A DNA stretch of 64,000 bases from Albimonas pacifica (GTDB lineage: Bacteria > Pseudomonadota > Alphaproteobacteria > Rhodobacterales > Rhodobacteraceae), in assembly GCF_900113695.1 (NCBI RefSeq), contig NZ_FOQH01000015.1:1-64000 (forward strand). The letters run 5' to 3'. Made by a program: the position numbers and the translations under genes. Shown here one piece after another: positions 38,221 through 47,137 of the stretch. A model generated the notes under the pieces. That model did no database searches. It was given only the letters and a program-made list of their open reading frames with translations, and was not told where the DNA came from. Numbering within the stretch: the stretch's first letter is position 1; every line of letters begins with the position of its first letter.

Positions 38221-39299
38221 GCACCCCGGTTCTCGAGGTCCGCAACCTGACCAAGCACTTCCCCGTCAAGTCCGGGATCTTCAAGCGCTCCACCGCCGCG
38301 GTGCAGGCGGTGACCGACGTCAGCTTCGCGGTCGGCGCCGGCGAGACGCTGGCGATCGTGGGCGAGAGCGGCTGCGGCAAGTCCACCACCGGCCGCGCGC
38401 TGCTGCGCCTGCTGGAGCCGGACTCGGGCGAGGTGGTGCTCGACGGCGAGGACGTCATCGCCCTCTCGCCCTCCCGCCTGCAGGGCGCGCGGCGGCACAT
38501 GCAGATGGTCTTCCAGGACCCGTTCGGCTCGCTCAACCCGCGCATGACCGTGCGCGAGACGCTGATGGAGCCGATCCTGCTGCACCGCGTCGCCTCCGGG
38601 CCGGCGGCGGACAAGATGGTCTCCGAGTTGCTGAAGACGGTGGGCCTCAACGACTACCACGCCGAGCGCTATCCGCATGAGTTCTCGGGCGGCCAGCGCC
38701 AGCGGATCTGCATCGCGCGGGCGCTGGCGACGCGCCCGCGGCTGATCGTGTGCGACGAGCCGGTCTCGGCGCTGGACGTCTCGGTGCAGGCGCAGATCGT
38801 GAACCTGCTGCAGGACCTGCAGAAGCAGTTCGGCATGGCCTACGTGTTCATCTCCCACGACCTCGCCGTGGTGCGCCATATCGCCAAGCGCGTGGCGGTG
38901 ATGTACCTGGGCCGCATCGTCGAGGAGGCGCCGGCGGAGGAGATCTTCGCCACCCCCCGCCACCCCTACACCCGCGCCCTGATCGAGGCCGCGCCCAAGC
39001 CCGTTCCCGGCGCCGCCGAGGGCCGCGAGATGGTGATGGGCGACGCCCCCTCGGCCCTGCGCCCGCCGTCGGGCTGCGCCTTCCACCCGCGCTGCCCGCT
39101 GGCCCAGGACATCTGCAAGCGCGAGCGGCCGGAGCTGCGCGCCATGCCCTCGGCTTCGGGAACCGCGGCGGCGGCGTGCCACTTCGCCGAGACGGTCGCG
39201 GCGATGCCCGCCGAGTCCACCCGCCCGACGCCCGAGATCCTGGCCCGCCGCCTCGCGGTCCTGGCCGAGGCCCGCGCCGCCCAGGCCGCGGCGGGCTGA
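38217..39299 (+). CDS. Peptide/opine-type ABC transporter ATPase (DppF-like)
   Basis: The 360-residue partner ATPase has the DppF/OppF-type opening LTKHFPVKSGIFKRS, Walker A GESGCGKS near residues 57-64, the Q-loop FQDPFGSLNPR, the signature FSGGQRQRICIARAL near 161-175, Walker B LIVCDEPVSALD and the C-terminal CAFHPRCPLAQDIC cysteines. A 30-residue tail rich in Ala and Arg follows. It is the last gene of the importer operon and a strong palindromic terminator follows. Confidence 0.95.
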   Translation: MSTPVLEVRNLTKHFPVKSGIFKRSTAAVQAVTDVSFAVGAGETLAIVGESGCGKSTTGRALLRLLEPDSGEVVLDGEDVIALSPSRLQGARRHMQMVFQDPFGSLNPRMTVRETLMEPILLHRVASGPAADKMVSELLKTVGLNDYHAERYPHEFSGGQRQRICIARALATRPRLIVCDEPVSALDVSVQAQIVNLLQDLQKQFGMAYVFISHDLAVVRHIAKRVAVMYLGRIVEEAPAEEIFATPRHPYTRALIEAAPKPVPGAAEGREMVMGDAPSALRPPSGCAFHPRCPLAQDICKRERPELRAMPSASGTAAAACHFAETVAAMPAESTRPTPEILARRLAVLAEARAAQAAAG

Positions 39300-39323
39300 G
39301 GCCCGGGCCCTCGCGCGACGACG

Positions 39324-39351
39324 AACGCCCCGGACCGCGGTCCGGGGCGTT
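39324..39351 (+). terminator. Terminator at the end of the first ABC operon
   Basis: A perfect 13-base-pair stem (39324-39336 with 39339-39351) with a 2-base centre starts 25 bases after the ATPase stop, followed by TTCGCGTTCC. The stem is very strong but the T-run is short. Confidence 0.7.
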
Positions 39352-39412
39352 TCGCGTTCCAGGCCCCGCCGGGGGCCGTCCGTTCCCCGTCATGCACGCC
39401 GCCCGCCCCACG

Positions 39413-39439
39413 GGCGCCCCGGGCCTGACCCGGGGCCTC
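39413..39439 (+). repeat. Dispersed 27-base palindromic repeat, copy 1
   Basis: GGCGCCCCGG then a variable centre then CCGGGGCCTC. The same 27-base unit occurs at 39493-39519 and 50989-51015 (inverted) and 57241-57267. All copies are intergenic. Confidence 0.7.
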
Positions 39440-39492
39440 TGGCAGGCGGCCGGGCGCGGCGGTGCAGGGGAGCGCGCTCGGCGAGGGCAGGA

Positions 39493-39519
39493 GAGGCCCC
39501 GGGTCGAGCCCGGGGCGCC
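39493..39519 (-). repeat. Dispersed 27-base palindromic repeat, copy 2
   Basis: This is an inverted copy of the unit at 39413-39439, 53 bases away. Together the two form a convergent pair between the two ABC operons, near the end of the minus-strand ATPase gene, similar to REP doublets. Confidence 0.7.
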
Positions 39520-39539
39520 CCCCCGGTCGCAGCGCCTCC

Positions 39540-41168
39540 TCAGGCCGCGTCGCGGGCGGGGGGCTTGGGGGCGGCCTCCAGCAGCTCGGCGGTGTAGGGG
39601 TCGGCGGGGGCGGTCATCACCTGCTCGGTCGGGCCCTGCTCGACGATCTCGCCGCCCTTCATCACCACCACGTGGTCGCAGAGCAGCCGGACCACGTGCA
39701 GGTCGTGGCTGACGAAGAGATAGCTCATCCCCAGCCGCGCCCGCAGGTCCACCAGCAGGTTCAGCACGATCGCCTGGATCGAGACGTCCAGCGCCGCCGT
39801 CGGCTCGTCCAGCACCAGGAAGTCGGGGTTCACCGCGATCGCCCGCGCGATCCCCACGCGCGCCTTCTGGCCGCCCGAGAGCTGGTGCGGGAAGCGGTCG
39901 AGCAGGGGGCGGGGCAGGCCCACGAGGTCGGCCAGCTCCTCGATCCGCTCGGCCCGGGCGCGGCCGCGCAGGCCCGCCATCGCCCGCAACGGCTCGGCGA
40001 TGGTCTGGCGGGAGGTGTGGCGGGGGTTGAGGCTGTCGGTGGCGTCCTGGAACACCATCTGGATCTTCGCGCGCATCGGGTCCCGCGCGAAGCCGGCCGA
40101 GGGCCGCTTGGCCAGGTCCTCGCCCGCGAACAGGATCTGCCCCGAGGTCGGGTCCAGCAGGCGCACCACCATCGACGACGTGGTGGACTTGCCGCAGCCG
40201 GACTCCCCCACCAGCCCCACCGACTGGCCCGCCTTCACGTCGAAGCTGACGCCCTTGACCGCATGCACCGGGCCGGACTTGCCCGCATAGGTCTTCACCA
40301 GGTCGCGCACCGACAGCAGCGCCTCGTCGGAGATCCTGCGCGGGGGCTCGGGGGTGCGGACCTCGGCCGGCAGCAGCTCGCGGATCGAGGCGCCTTCGCG
40401 CGGCGTCGCGTCCACAAGCTTGCGGGTGTAGGGGTGGCCGGGGCGGGCGAAGAGGCGCACGGGATCCCCGGCCTCGACGATGGCGCCGTCCTTCATCACC
40501 ACGATGCGGTCGCAGTATTGCGCGGCCAGACCGAGGTCGTGGGTGATCAGGATCGAGGACATGGATCGCTCGCGGATCAGCTCCGTGACCAATTCCATCA
40601 CCGCCTTCTGGGTGGTGATGTCGAGGCCGGTGGTCGGCTCGTCCATGATCAGCAGCTTGGGGTCGCAGGCCAGCGCGATGGCGCAGACGATGCGCTGGCA
40701 CATGCCGCCCGAAAGCTCGAACGGATAGGCGTCGTAGCGCGCCTCCGCGTCCCGGATTTTTACAGCTTCCATCGCCTCGATGGCTTTCGCCCGGGCGTTC
40801 TGCGCGTCGGCGCGGGCATGGCGGCGCAGGACGTCCTCGATCTGGTGTCCGACCTTGCGGATCGGGTTCAGGGCGGCGCGCGGGTTCTGGAAGATCATCG
40901 AGATCTCGCGGCCGCGCAGGCCCTGCATCTCGCGTTCCGAGGCGCGCTTGAGGTCGACGCCGGAGTAGACCGCCTCCCCCGCCTTGATCCGCCCGCCGGC
41001 GTCGAGGATGCGCATCAGGGCGTAGGAGGTCACGGACTTGCCCGAGCCGCTCTCGCCGACGATGCCCAGCGTCTCGCCCTCGGCGACCTCGAAGGAGACG
41101 CCGCGCACCGCGTTCACCTCTCCGCGCCTCGTGCGGAAGGAGACGGCCAGGTCCTTGATCGTGAGCAT
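39540..41168 (-). CDS. Fused dual ABC ATPase of a peptide/opine-type importer
   Basis: The 542-residue protein carries two complete ATPase domains. The first (1-255) has GESGSGKS near residue 39, signature LSGGMCQRIVCAIAL and LLIMDEPTTGLD. The second (about 285-530) has GESGCGKS near 325, signature LSGGQKARVGIARAI and LVLDEPTAALD. It is a natural DppD-DppF fusion and so supplies both motor subunits. The second signature, GGQKARVG, is slightly unusual. It is the last gene of the minus-strand operon, starting 2 bases after the DppC-like stop. Confidence 0.94.
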   Translation of the reverse strand: MLTIKDLAVSFRTRRGEVNAVRGVSFEVAEGETLGIVGESGSGKSVTSYALMRILDAGGRIKAGEAVYSGVDLKRASEREMQGLRGREISMIFQNPRAALNPIRKVGHQIEDVLRRHARADAQNARAKAIEAMEAVKIRDAEARYDAYPFELSGGMCQRIVCAIALACDPKLLIMDEPTTGLDITTQKAVMELVTELIRERSMSSILITHDLGLAAQYCDRIVVMKDGAIVEAGDPVRLFARPGHPYTRKLVDATPREGASIRELLPAEVRTPEPPRRISDEALLSVRDLVKTYAGKSGPVHAVKGVSFDVKAGQSVGLVGESGCGKSTTSSMVVRLLDPTSGQILFAGEDLAKRPSAGFARDPMRAKIQMVFQDATDSLNPRHTSRQTIAEPLRAMAGLRGRARAERIEELADLVGLPRPLLDRFPHQLSGGQKARVGIARAIAVNPDFLVLDEPTAALDVSIQAIVLNLLVDLRARLGMSYLFVSHDLHVVRLLCDHVVVMKGGEIVEQGPTEQVMTAPADPYTAELLEAAPKPPARDAA

Positions 41169-41170
41169 GC

Positions 41171-42073
41171 TCAAGTCCTCCGGCGGGGGTCGACCATGTC
41201 GCGCAGACCGTCGCCCAGCAGGTTGAAGGTGAAGACCGCGAACATCAGGCAGAGGCCGGGGAAGATCGCCAGCCACCACTCGCCCGAGACGATGAAGTTC
41301 GCGCCTTCGGCCACCATGATCCCCCACTCGGCCGTCGGGGGGCGCACGCCGAGGCCGATGAAGGAGAGCCCGGCCGCGTTCAGGATCGCCCAGCCGAGGT
41401 TCAGGGAGACCTGCACCATCATCGGGGGCAGGGCGTTGGGGAAGATGTGCATGGCCAGCACCCGCACGTCGGTGTTGCCTGCGAGCTTGGCGGCCAGCGC
41501 GAAGCCGGCCTCGCGGCGGATGTTGACCTCGGCGCGGACCAGGCGGGCGTAGAAGGGGACGTTGATGATGGCCGTGGCGTAGACGATGTTCTCGATCGTG
41601 TTGCCCATCGCGGCGACGATGCCCATCGCCAGCACGAACAGCGGGAAGGCCATGATGGTGTCGAGCACGCGGGAGAGCGCCACGTCGAGCCAGCCGCCCC
41701 AGTAGCCCGCGGCGGCGCCCAGCACCGAGCCGATCACGAAGCTCAGCGCCACTGCGGCGACAGAGATCAGCAGGTCGAGCCGCGTCGCCACGATGGCGCG
41801 GGAGAACACGTCCCGCCCCAGGTTGTCGGTCCCGAACCAGTGCGCGGCCGAGGGGGGCTGCAGCGCCTCGGAAGCGTTGGTCGCCAGCGGGTCGTAGGGG
41901 ACCAGCGCGGGGCCCAGCACCGCCGCGGCCATCAGCACCGCGAACATGGCGAAGGCCAGCAGCGTCACCGGGTTGTCCTTGAGCACGTAGATCACGTGAT
42001 CCAGCGCGCCCTTGCTCTTCGCCGGCGGAGCCTGGGGCTCGGCCACGGTCGGGATCTCGGTCATCGTGTTCAT
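41171..42073 (-). CDS. Peptide/opine-type ABC permease (DppC-like), second system
   Basis: The 300-residue permease has a Pro-rich cytoplasmic start, the WFGTDNLGRDVFSRAI motif near residues 83-98 and the EAA loop (REAGFALAAKLAGNTDVRVLAMHIFPNALPP) near 186-216. It overlaps the DppB-like gene by 4 bases. Confidence 0.93.
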   Translation of the reverse strand: MNTMTEIPTVAEPQAPPAKSKGALDHVIYVLKDNPVTLLAFAMFAVLMAAAVLGPALVPYDPLATNASEALQPPSAAHWFGTDNLGRDVFSRAIVATRLDLLISVAAVALSFVIGSVLGAAAGYWGGWLDVALSRVLDTIMAFPLFVLAMGIVAAMGNTIENIVYATAIINVPFYARLVRAEVNIRREAGFALAAKLAGNTDVRVLAMHIFPNALPPMMVQVSLNLGWAILNAAGLSFIGLGVRPPTAEWGIMVAEGANFIVSGEWWLAIFPGLCLMFAVFTFNLLGDGLRDMVDPRRRT

Positions 42074-43095
42074 TTCGAGTCAAACCCAATGCGCGGATCG
42101 ATCATCGAATAGGCGAGGTCGATCAACAGGTTGAGGGCGACGAAGAGGAGCGCCATGCACAGAACGAAGCCCTGCACGGCGGCGTAGTCCGAGGCGACCA
42201 GCGCCTCGACCGCGTAGGAGCCGATGCCGGGCCAGGCGAAGACCTTCTCCACCAGCACGTTGGCCCCCAGCGTGAAGCTGAAGACCATGCCCAGCGTCGT
42301 GACCACCGGCAGCAGGGCGTTGCGGAAGGCGTAGCCGAAGAGGATCTTGCGCGAGGTCAGACCCGCCGCCCGGGCGGTGCGGATGTAGTCGGACGAGAGC
42401 GCCGAGAGCATCGCCGCCCGCGTCATCCGCGCGATGGGCGCGAGGGTGAAGAGGGCGAGCGTCGCCGCGGGCAGGATCAGCTGCCGCAGGGCCGCGAACC
42501 AGGTCTCGGCGTCGCCCGCCAGCGCGGCGTCGATCAGGAAGAAGCCGGTGACCGAGGGCGGCTCGAGATAGATGAAATCCAGCCGGCCCAGCGGCGAGGG
42601 CGCCCAGCCGGTGAGGTAGTAGAACACGTAGATCAGGGCCACGCCGGTGAAGAAGGTCGGCAGGCTGACCCCGGCCGTGACCAGCAGGCGGCAGGCGTGG
42701 TCGACCCAGCTGCCCGGCCGGGTCGCCGCCAGCACCCCCAGCGGCACGGCGATCCCGCAGGAGACCAGCAGCGCCACCAGCGTCAGCTCCAGCGAGGCGG
42801 GCAGGCGTCGGGCCAGCTCCTCGACCACCGGCTGGCCGGTGGTCAGCGACTGGCCCAGGTCGCCCTGGGCCAGCTGCAGGACATAGAGGCCGAACTGCTC
42901 GGGCATCGAGCGGTCGAGGCCGAGCTTGACGCGCGTCTCCTCGATCGAGGCCGCGTCGGCGGCGTCCCCGGCGAAATAGGCCGCCGGGTCGCCGGGCAGG
43001 GCACGGGTCAGCAGGAAGCTGACCAGCACCACGCCCAGGATCACGGGAAGCGCCTGCGCAAGGCGCGCAAGGACCGCTCGCAGGCGCCGGTTCAT
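42070..43095 (-). CDS. Peptide/opine-type ABC permease (DppB-like), second system
   Basis: The 341-residue permease has the ALPGDPAAYFAGD loop near residue 33, six predicted helices and the EAA loop (YIRTARAAGLTSRKILFGYAFRNALLP) near 239-265. A loop of about 30 residues around 170-200 is longer than in the first system's permease. It begins 4 bases after the binding-protein stop. Confidence 0.93.
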   Translation of the reverse strand: MNRRLRAVLARLAQALPVILGVVLVSFLLTRALPGDPAAYFAGDAADAASIEETRVKLGLDRSMPEQFGLYVLQLAQGDLGQSLTTGQPVVEELARRLPASLELTLVALLVSCGIAVPLGVLAATRPGSWVDHACRLLVTAGVSLPTFFTGVALIYVFYYLTGWAPSPLGRLDFIYLEPPSVTGFFLIDAALAGDAETWFAALRQLILPAATLALFTLAPIARMTRAAMLSALSSDYIRTARAAGLTSRKILFGYAFRNALLPVVTTLGMVFSFTLGANVLVEKVFAWPGIGSYAVEALVASDYAAVQGFVLCMALLFVALNLLIDLAYSMIDPRIGFDSK

Positions 43096-43099
43096 GGGC

Positions 43100-44710
43100 C
43101 TAGCCCTTCGCCAGCTTGCGGGCGTCGAGCTCGCGGTGGAACCAGTACTCGTAGCCCGTGGCCCCGTTCATCGCCACCGACAGCGCCGGCTGGAAGAGGG
43201 GGATGCGGGGCAGGTCCTCGAAGGCGATCTCGAACATCCGCTTCACCTTGGGGGCGTAGTCGGGGTGCTCGACCGGCAGGTCGAGCGTCTCGGCGACCAG
43301 CTGCTCGATCTCGGGGTTGGCGTAGTTCGAGGAGTTGAACAGGTGCCCCTCCTGGTAGGCCCAGAAGAAGTAGTAGCAGGGGTAGTTCAGCCAGCCGCCG
43401 AAGGTCTCCAGCGCCAGCGGCAGGCGTTTCTCGACGAGGCTGGCGGTGCGCCAGTTGGCCCCCGGGATCTTGTCGATGGTCGAGGTGATGCCGAGCTTGG
43501 CGAGCTGCTCCTGGATCAGCAGCGCCGTCGGCTCCATCCAGTCCGACTGCCCGAGGTCGATCGAGAAGGGCACGTCGAAGCCGCCCGCGAAGGCGGATTT
43601 CTCCAGATGCTCCCGCGCCTTGTCGAGGTCGAAGACATAGGGGCTGGGCTGCGGCCAGTCGATGGTCTCGATCCCCGAGCCGCCCCACATCGGAACGCCC
43701 CGGCCATAGGCGGCGGTCTTGAAGATCTCCTCGTAGGGGATGGCGTAGGCGACGGCCTTGCGCACGTCGGGGTCCTGGAAGGGCTCGAAATTATAGTTCA
43801 GCGAGACGACGTAGATCGCGTTCTCGATGGGGGTCGAGTAGACCTCGACCTTGCCGTCGAGCTCGCTCGCGTCCTTGTTGGGGATGTTCCACGACATCTG
43901 CACGTCGCCGCGCTCGATCAGCGCGCGGCGGGTGGCCTGGGAGGGAACCTCGCGCAGCACCACGCGCTTGGCGCCGGGCAGGGGGCCGCCGGTCCACAGG
44001 TCGTTGCGCTCGTAGACCAGCTGCTGGCCGGGGTCCCAGCGCACCACCTTGTAGGCGCCCGAGCCGATGGTGTTCTTGTGCACGAACTCCATCGCCCAGG
44101 GGTCGGCGTCGGTGACGTGCTGCTTGGCGATCTTCGAGTTCAGGATGAAGGGCACCGGCACCGCGAGGTCGGGCAGCGCGAGCTTGGAGGGCTTGTCGAG
44201 GGTGACGGTGAAGGTCGCCTCGTCGACGGCCGCGAACTGGTCGGGGCGCAGCAGGCCGCCGGCGGCCATCTGGGTGGTCGGGAAGCCGCCCACCGAGACG
44301 GCGCGGTCGAAGGACCATTTCACGTCCTGCGCCGTCACCTTCGATCCGTCCTGGAACACGGCCTCGGGCTTGATCCTGAAGGTCAGGACCTTGCCGTCGT
44401 CGGAGACGGTCCAGCTCTCGGCGATCTCGGGGACGATGGTGGAGTAGTCGTAGGACAGCGAGCCGTCGGGCATGGTCTTGGTGCCGAAGCTGACCAGCCG
44501 GTCGTAGCAGTTGACCGCCACCTGGTAGGAGGGGCGGTTGGTCCCGGTGCGGTGCAGGTCGAGGCTGTTGATGGTCTGGCCCATCACCACGACGACCACG
44601 TCGTCGCCCGCGGCCTGCGCCGGCATGAACTTCAGGAACGGCAGCGCCGCCGCGCCCAGGGCGACGGAGCCGCCCTTCAGAAAACCTCGCCGGCTCGTGT
44701 CCAGGCCCAT
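43100..44710 (-). CDS. ABC substrate-binding protein, family 5, Tat-exported
   Basis: The 536-residue precursor begins MGLDTSRRGFLKGG, a twin-arginine signal with hydrophobic core and cleavage near AQA-AG (residue 31), so it is exported folded. It has the SBP_bac_5 pattern (VLTFRIKPEAVFQDGSKVTAQDVKWSF near 95-121). A GGAGAGCGACG site precedes the ATG. Unlike the first ABC system, no hairpin separates it from the permease. It is divergent from the PH-like/LysR pair, and LysR probably controls it. Confidence 0.92.
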   Translation of the reverse strand: MGLDTSRRGFLKGGSVALGAAALPFLKFMPAQAAGDDVVVVVMGQTINSLDLHRTGTNRPSYQVAVNCYDRLVSFGTKTMPDGSLSYDYSTIVPEIAESWTVSDDGKVLTFRIKPEAVFQDGSKVTAQDVKWSFDRAVSVGGFPTTQMAAGGLLRPDQFAAVDEATFTVTLDKPSKLALPDLAVPVPFILNSKIAKQHVTDADPWAMEFVHKNTIGSGAYKVVRWDPGQQLVYERNDLWTGGPLPGAKRVVLREVPSQATRRALIERGDVQMSWNIPNKDASELDGKVEVYSTPIENAIYVVSLNYNFEPFQDPDVRKAVAYAIPYEEIFKTAAYGRGVPMWGGSGIETIDWPQPSPYVFDLDKAREHLEKSAFAGGFDVPFSIDLGQSDWMEPTALLIQEQLAKLGITSTIDKIPGANWRTASLVEKRLPLALETFGGWLNYPCYYFFWAYQEGHLFNSSNYANPEIEQLVAETLDLPVEHPDYAPKVKRMFEIAFEDLPRIPLFQPALSVAMNGATGYEYWFHRELDARKLAKG

Positions 44711-44882
44711 CGTCGCTCTCCTTGTCGGTCGTGAGGGATTCGCGGCCTTCTGCCGGACCGCGCCTTGGACGAAATCGTGCGGGCGAGGAGTGATCGCATC
44801 CATTGCTATTTTCGCAGACATCCGCTTCGATAAATGCAGCGGTCGAAGGCGGGCCGACGAAAGCGAGAGGGAGCGCAGGCGG

Positions 44883-45395
44883 ATGGATGACTGGCAATGG
44901 GCGCTCCATGCCGGCCTCGGCCTGGCGATCGGCGTCGCCGGTTACCGGCGCAGCCGCCGCGCGGCCGAGGCGCCCGCCCGCCTGACCACCGGCGAGCAGG
45001 AGGCGCTGGGGCCGATGCGCGTGCAGGTCCTGAGGCTGTTCTGCGCAGCCTTTTTCGCCCTTGGCGCGATGTTCGCGCTGGCGATGGGCAAGGATCCCTG
45101 GATCGCCGCCGGCTCGATCCTCTTCGCCTTGGGCGGCGTCTGGATTTGGGGCGAGGTGGGCCGCCTCGAGCTGGTCTGGGACGCGCGCGGGTTGCTGCGC
45201 CGCTCGGCCTTGCGGGGCGAGCGGCGCTTCTCCTGGGACGAGCGGGAGGCGGTGCGCGTCGGCAACCTGATCTGGGGCGGCGACCGACTGTTCTTTCGCG
45301 GCGGACGCGGTCTGAGCGTGCCGAACAGCCTGACGAACCACACCGCCCTGTTTTCCCACGCCCGCGCCGTGCTCGCCGCCCGCGAGGCCCCCTGA
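44883..45395 (+). CDS. Small membrane protein with PH-like domain
   Basis: The 170-residue protein has a first helix near residues 5-18, two further hydrophobic segments near 45-85, and a C-terminal beta-rich region (LELVWDARGLLRR...FSWDEREAVRVG) typical of bacterial PH-like domains. The function is unknown. The LysR start overlaps its stop (TGATG), so the two are co-translated; this pairing is unusual and suggests the protein may influence the regulator or the transporter. Confidence 0.62.
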   Translation: MDDWQWALHAGLGLAIGVAGYRRSRRAAEAPARLTTGEQEALGPMRVQVLRLFCAAFFALGAMFALAMGKDPWIAAGSILFALGGVWIWGEVGRLELVWDARGLLRRSALRGERRFSWDEREAVRVGNLIWGGDRLFFRGGRGLSVPNSLTNHTALFSHARAVLAAREAP

Positions 45396-46324
45396 TGCGC
45401 CATTTGCAAACCCTGCGCCTGATCGAGGCGGTGGCGCGCGCCGGCTCGATCCGCAAGGCGGCGGAGGACATGGCGATCACCTCCTCGGCCCTCAATCGGC
45501 GCATCACCGGCTTCGAGGACGAGTTCGGCTATCCGATCTTCGAGCGTCTGCCGCGCGGCGTGCGCCTGAACCCGGCCGGAGAGCTGCTGATCCAGCACAT
45601 CCGCGCCCAGACCTCGGACCTGGAGCGGGTGCGCGGCCAGGTGGCGGACCTCTCGGGGGAACGCCGGGGCCATGTCTCCATCGCCTGCTCGCAGGCGTTG
45701 CAGCCCTATTTCATGCCCGAGCAGATCTCCGCCTACCGGCGCGAGCATCCCGGCGTCAGCTTCTCGGTGCATGTGCGCGACCGCGCCTCGGCCGAGGAGG
45801 ACCTGTCCAACTTCCGCTCCGACCTCGCGCTGGTGGTGGAGCCGGTCTACCTCGCCGAGTTCGAGGTGCTCTTCGCCCTGCAGCAGCCGATCCATGCGGT
45901 GATGGCGGCGGACCATCCGCTGGCCGCGCGGGCGGAGCTGCGGCTGCGCGACTGTCTCGCGGGGCCGCATGTGGTCCCGACCTCGCCCTACGGCGTGCGC
46001 CACCTGCTGGAGATCTCGGTGCGCGGCCGCTCGATGCGGCTCAGCCCCTCGCTGGAGGCCGACAGCTTCGAGTTCATGCGCCACTACGTGCTGCACGAGG
46101 GGGCGGTGGGCTTCCAGATCCCGGTGGGGCTGAAGGACGGGCCGGAGGTGGTCTCGCGCCCGATCTCGGTGCGCGACGTGGCGCCGGCGCACTTGCTGCT
46201 GGGCCAGATGCGCGGGCGCACCCTGCCGGTGGCGCCCGCCCGCTTCGCCCATCAGCTCCAGGCGACGCTGGCCGCGATGGCCGAGGCGACGGGAGCCGGG
46301 GCGACAGGCGCCCCGGTCCGCTGA
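45395..46324 (+). CDS. LysR-family transcriptional regulator
   Basis: The 309-residue regulator has an N-terminal winged helix-turn-helix (residues 1-62, GSIRKAAEDMAITSSALNRRI) and a periplasmic-binding-protein-like effector domain from about 90. It is near-adjacent to a convergent FAH-family gene and divergent, via the PH-like gene, from the second ABC operon, whose uptake genes it most likely regulates. Ser/Asn in the recognition helix make it GbpR/TtdR-like, but the ligand is unknown. Confidence 0.9.
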   Translation: MRHLQTLRLIEAVARAGSIRKAAEDMAITSSALNRRITGFEDEFGYPIFERLPRGVRLNPAGELLIQHIRAQTSDLERVRGQVADLSGERRGHVSIACSQALQPYFMPEQISAYRREHPGVSFSVHVRDRASAEEDLSNFRSDLALVVEPVYLAEFEVLFALQQPIHAVMAADHPLAARAELRLRDCLAGPHVVPTSPYGVRHLLEISVRGRSMRLSPSLEADSFEFMRHYVLHEGAVGFQIPVGLKDGPEVVSRPISVRDVAPAHLLLGQMRGRTLPVAPARFAHQLQATLAAMAEATGAGATGAPVR

Positions 46325-46328
46325 GCCC

Positions 46329-47021
46329 TCAGCCCTTCGCGATGGTCAGGGTGGCCGAGGGCAGGCCCTCGATCTCGGTGGTGCAGACGTCGCCGGGGAC
46401 CAGCGCGCCCACGCCCGCGGGCGTGCCGGTGTAGATCAGGTCGCCCGGCGCGATCTCCATCGAGCGGGAGAGGAACGCGATCACGCCGGCCACGTCCCAG
46501 ATCATGTCGGCGAGCTGCGCCTCCTGCTTCACCTCGCCGTTGACCGACAGGCGGATGAAGCCCGAGGGCCGGCCCATCTCGGCCGCCGGCGCCAGCGGCC
46601 CGCACAGGGCCGAGCGGTCGAAGCCCTTGGCGAAGTCCCAGGGGCGGCGCATGTCCTTGGCCTGGTTCTGCAGGTCGCGCCGGGTCAGGTCGTTGCCCGC
46701 CGCGTAGCCCCAGACGTGGGAGAGGGCGTCGCCCTCGGCGATCTCGAACCCGGCCTTGCCGATGGCGACCACCAGCTCGCCCTCGAAATGCAGGTCCTTG
46801 GTCTCGGGCGGATAGGGGATCACGGCGCCGTCGTCGATCACCGCGTCGCCGGGCTTGGTGAAGAAGAACGGCGGCTCGCGGTCCGGATCGTTGCCGAATT
46901 CGCGGGCGTGGGCGGCGTAGTTGCGGCCCACGCAGAAGATGCGCCGCACCGGGAAGCGGGCGGCGGCGCCCGCGACGGCGACCGTCGGGGTCGGCGGGGC
47001 GGGAAGGACGAGCTCGGTCAT
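46329..47021 (-). CDS. Fumarylacetoacetate hydrolase family protein
   Basis: The 230-residue enzyme has the FAH core: IFCVGRNYAAHAREFG near residues 28-43, metal-binding Glu residues in LHFEGELVVAIGK near 77-89, Asp in GNDLTRRDLQ near 108-117, and the TGTPAGVGAL loop near 198-207. Members hydrolyse C-C bonds of beta-diketo acids, hydrate 2-oxo acids or decarboxylate oxaloacetate. The protein matches the short YcgM-like branch. It converges on the LysR gene with a 4-base gap. It may complete the catabolic pathway of the compound taken up by the neighbouring ABC system, which is inference. Confidence 0.88.
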   Translation of the reverse strand: MTELVLPAPPTPTVAVAGAAARFPVRRIFCVGRNYAAHAREFGNDPDREPPFFFTKPGDAVIDDGAVIPYPPETKDLHFEGELVVAIGKAGFEIAEGDALSHVWGYAAGNDLTRRDLQNQAKDMRRPWDFAKGFDRSALCGPLAPAAEMGRPSGFIRLSVNGEVKQEAQLADMIWDVAGVIAFLSRSMEIAPGDLIYTGTPAGVGALVPGDVCTTEIEGLPSATLTIAKG

Positions 47022-47137
47022 GGGGAGGCTCCGGGGGCAGGTCGGGTCGGCGCGGCCGCCCGGCCGCGCGCGGGGCGCGACAGGCGGCGCCCGTTCGCGA
47101 TAGCCTGCGCGGAGCGTGAGGGGAAGGAGAGATCGCG

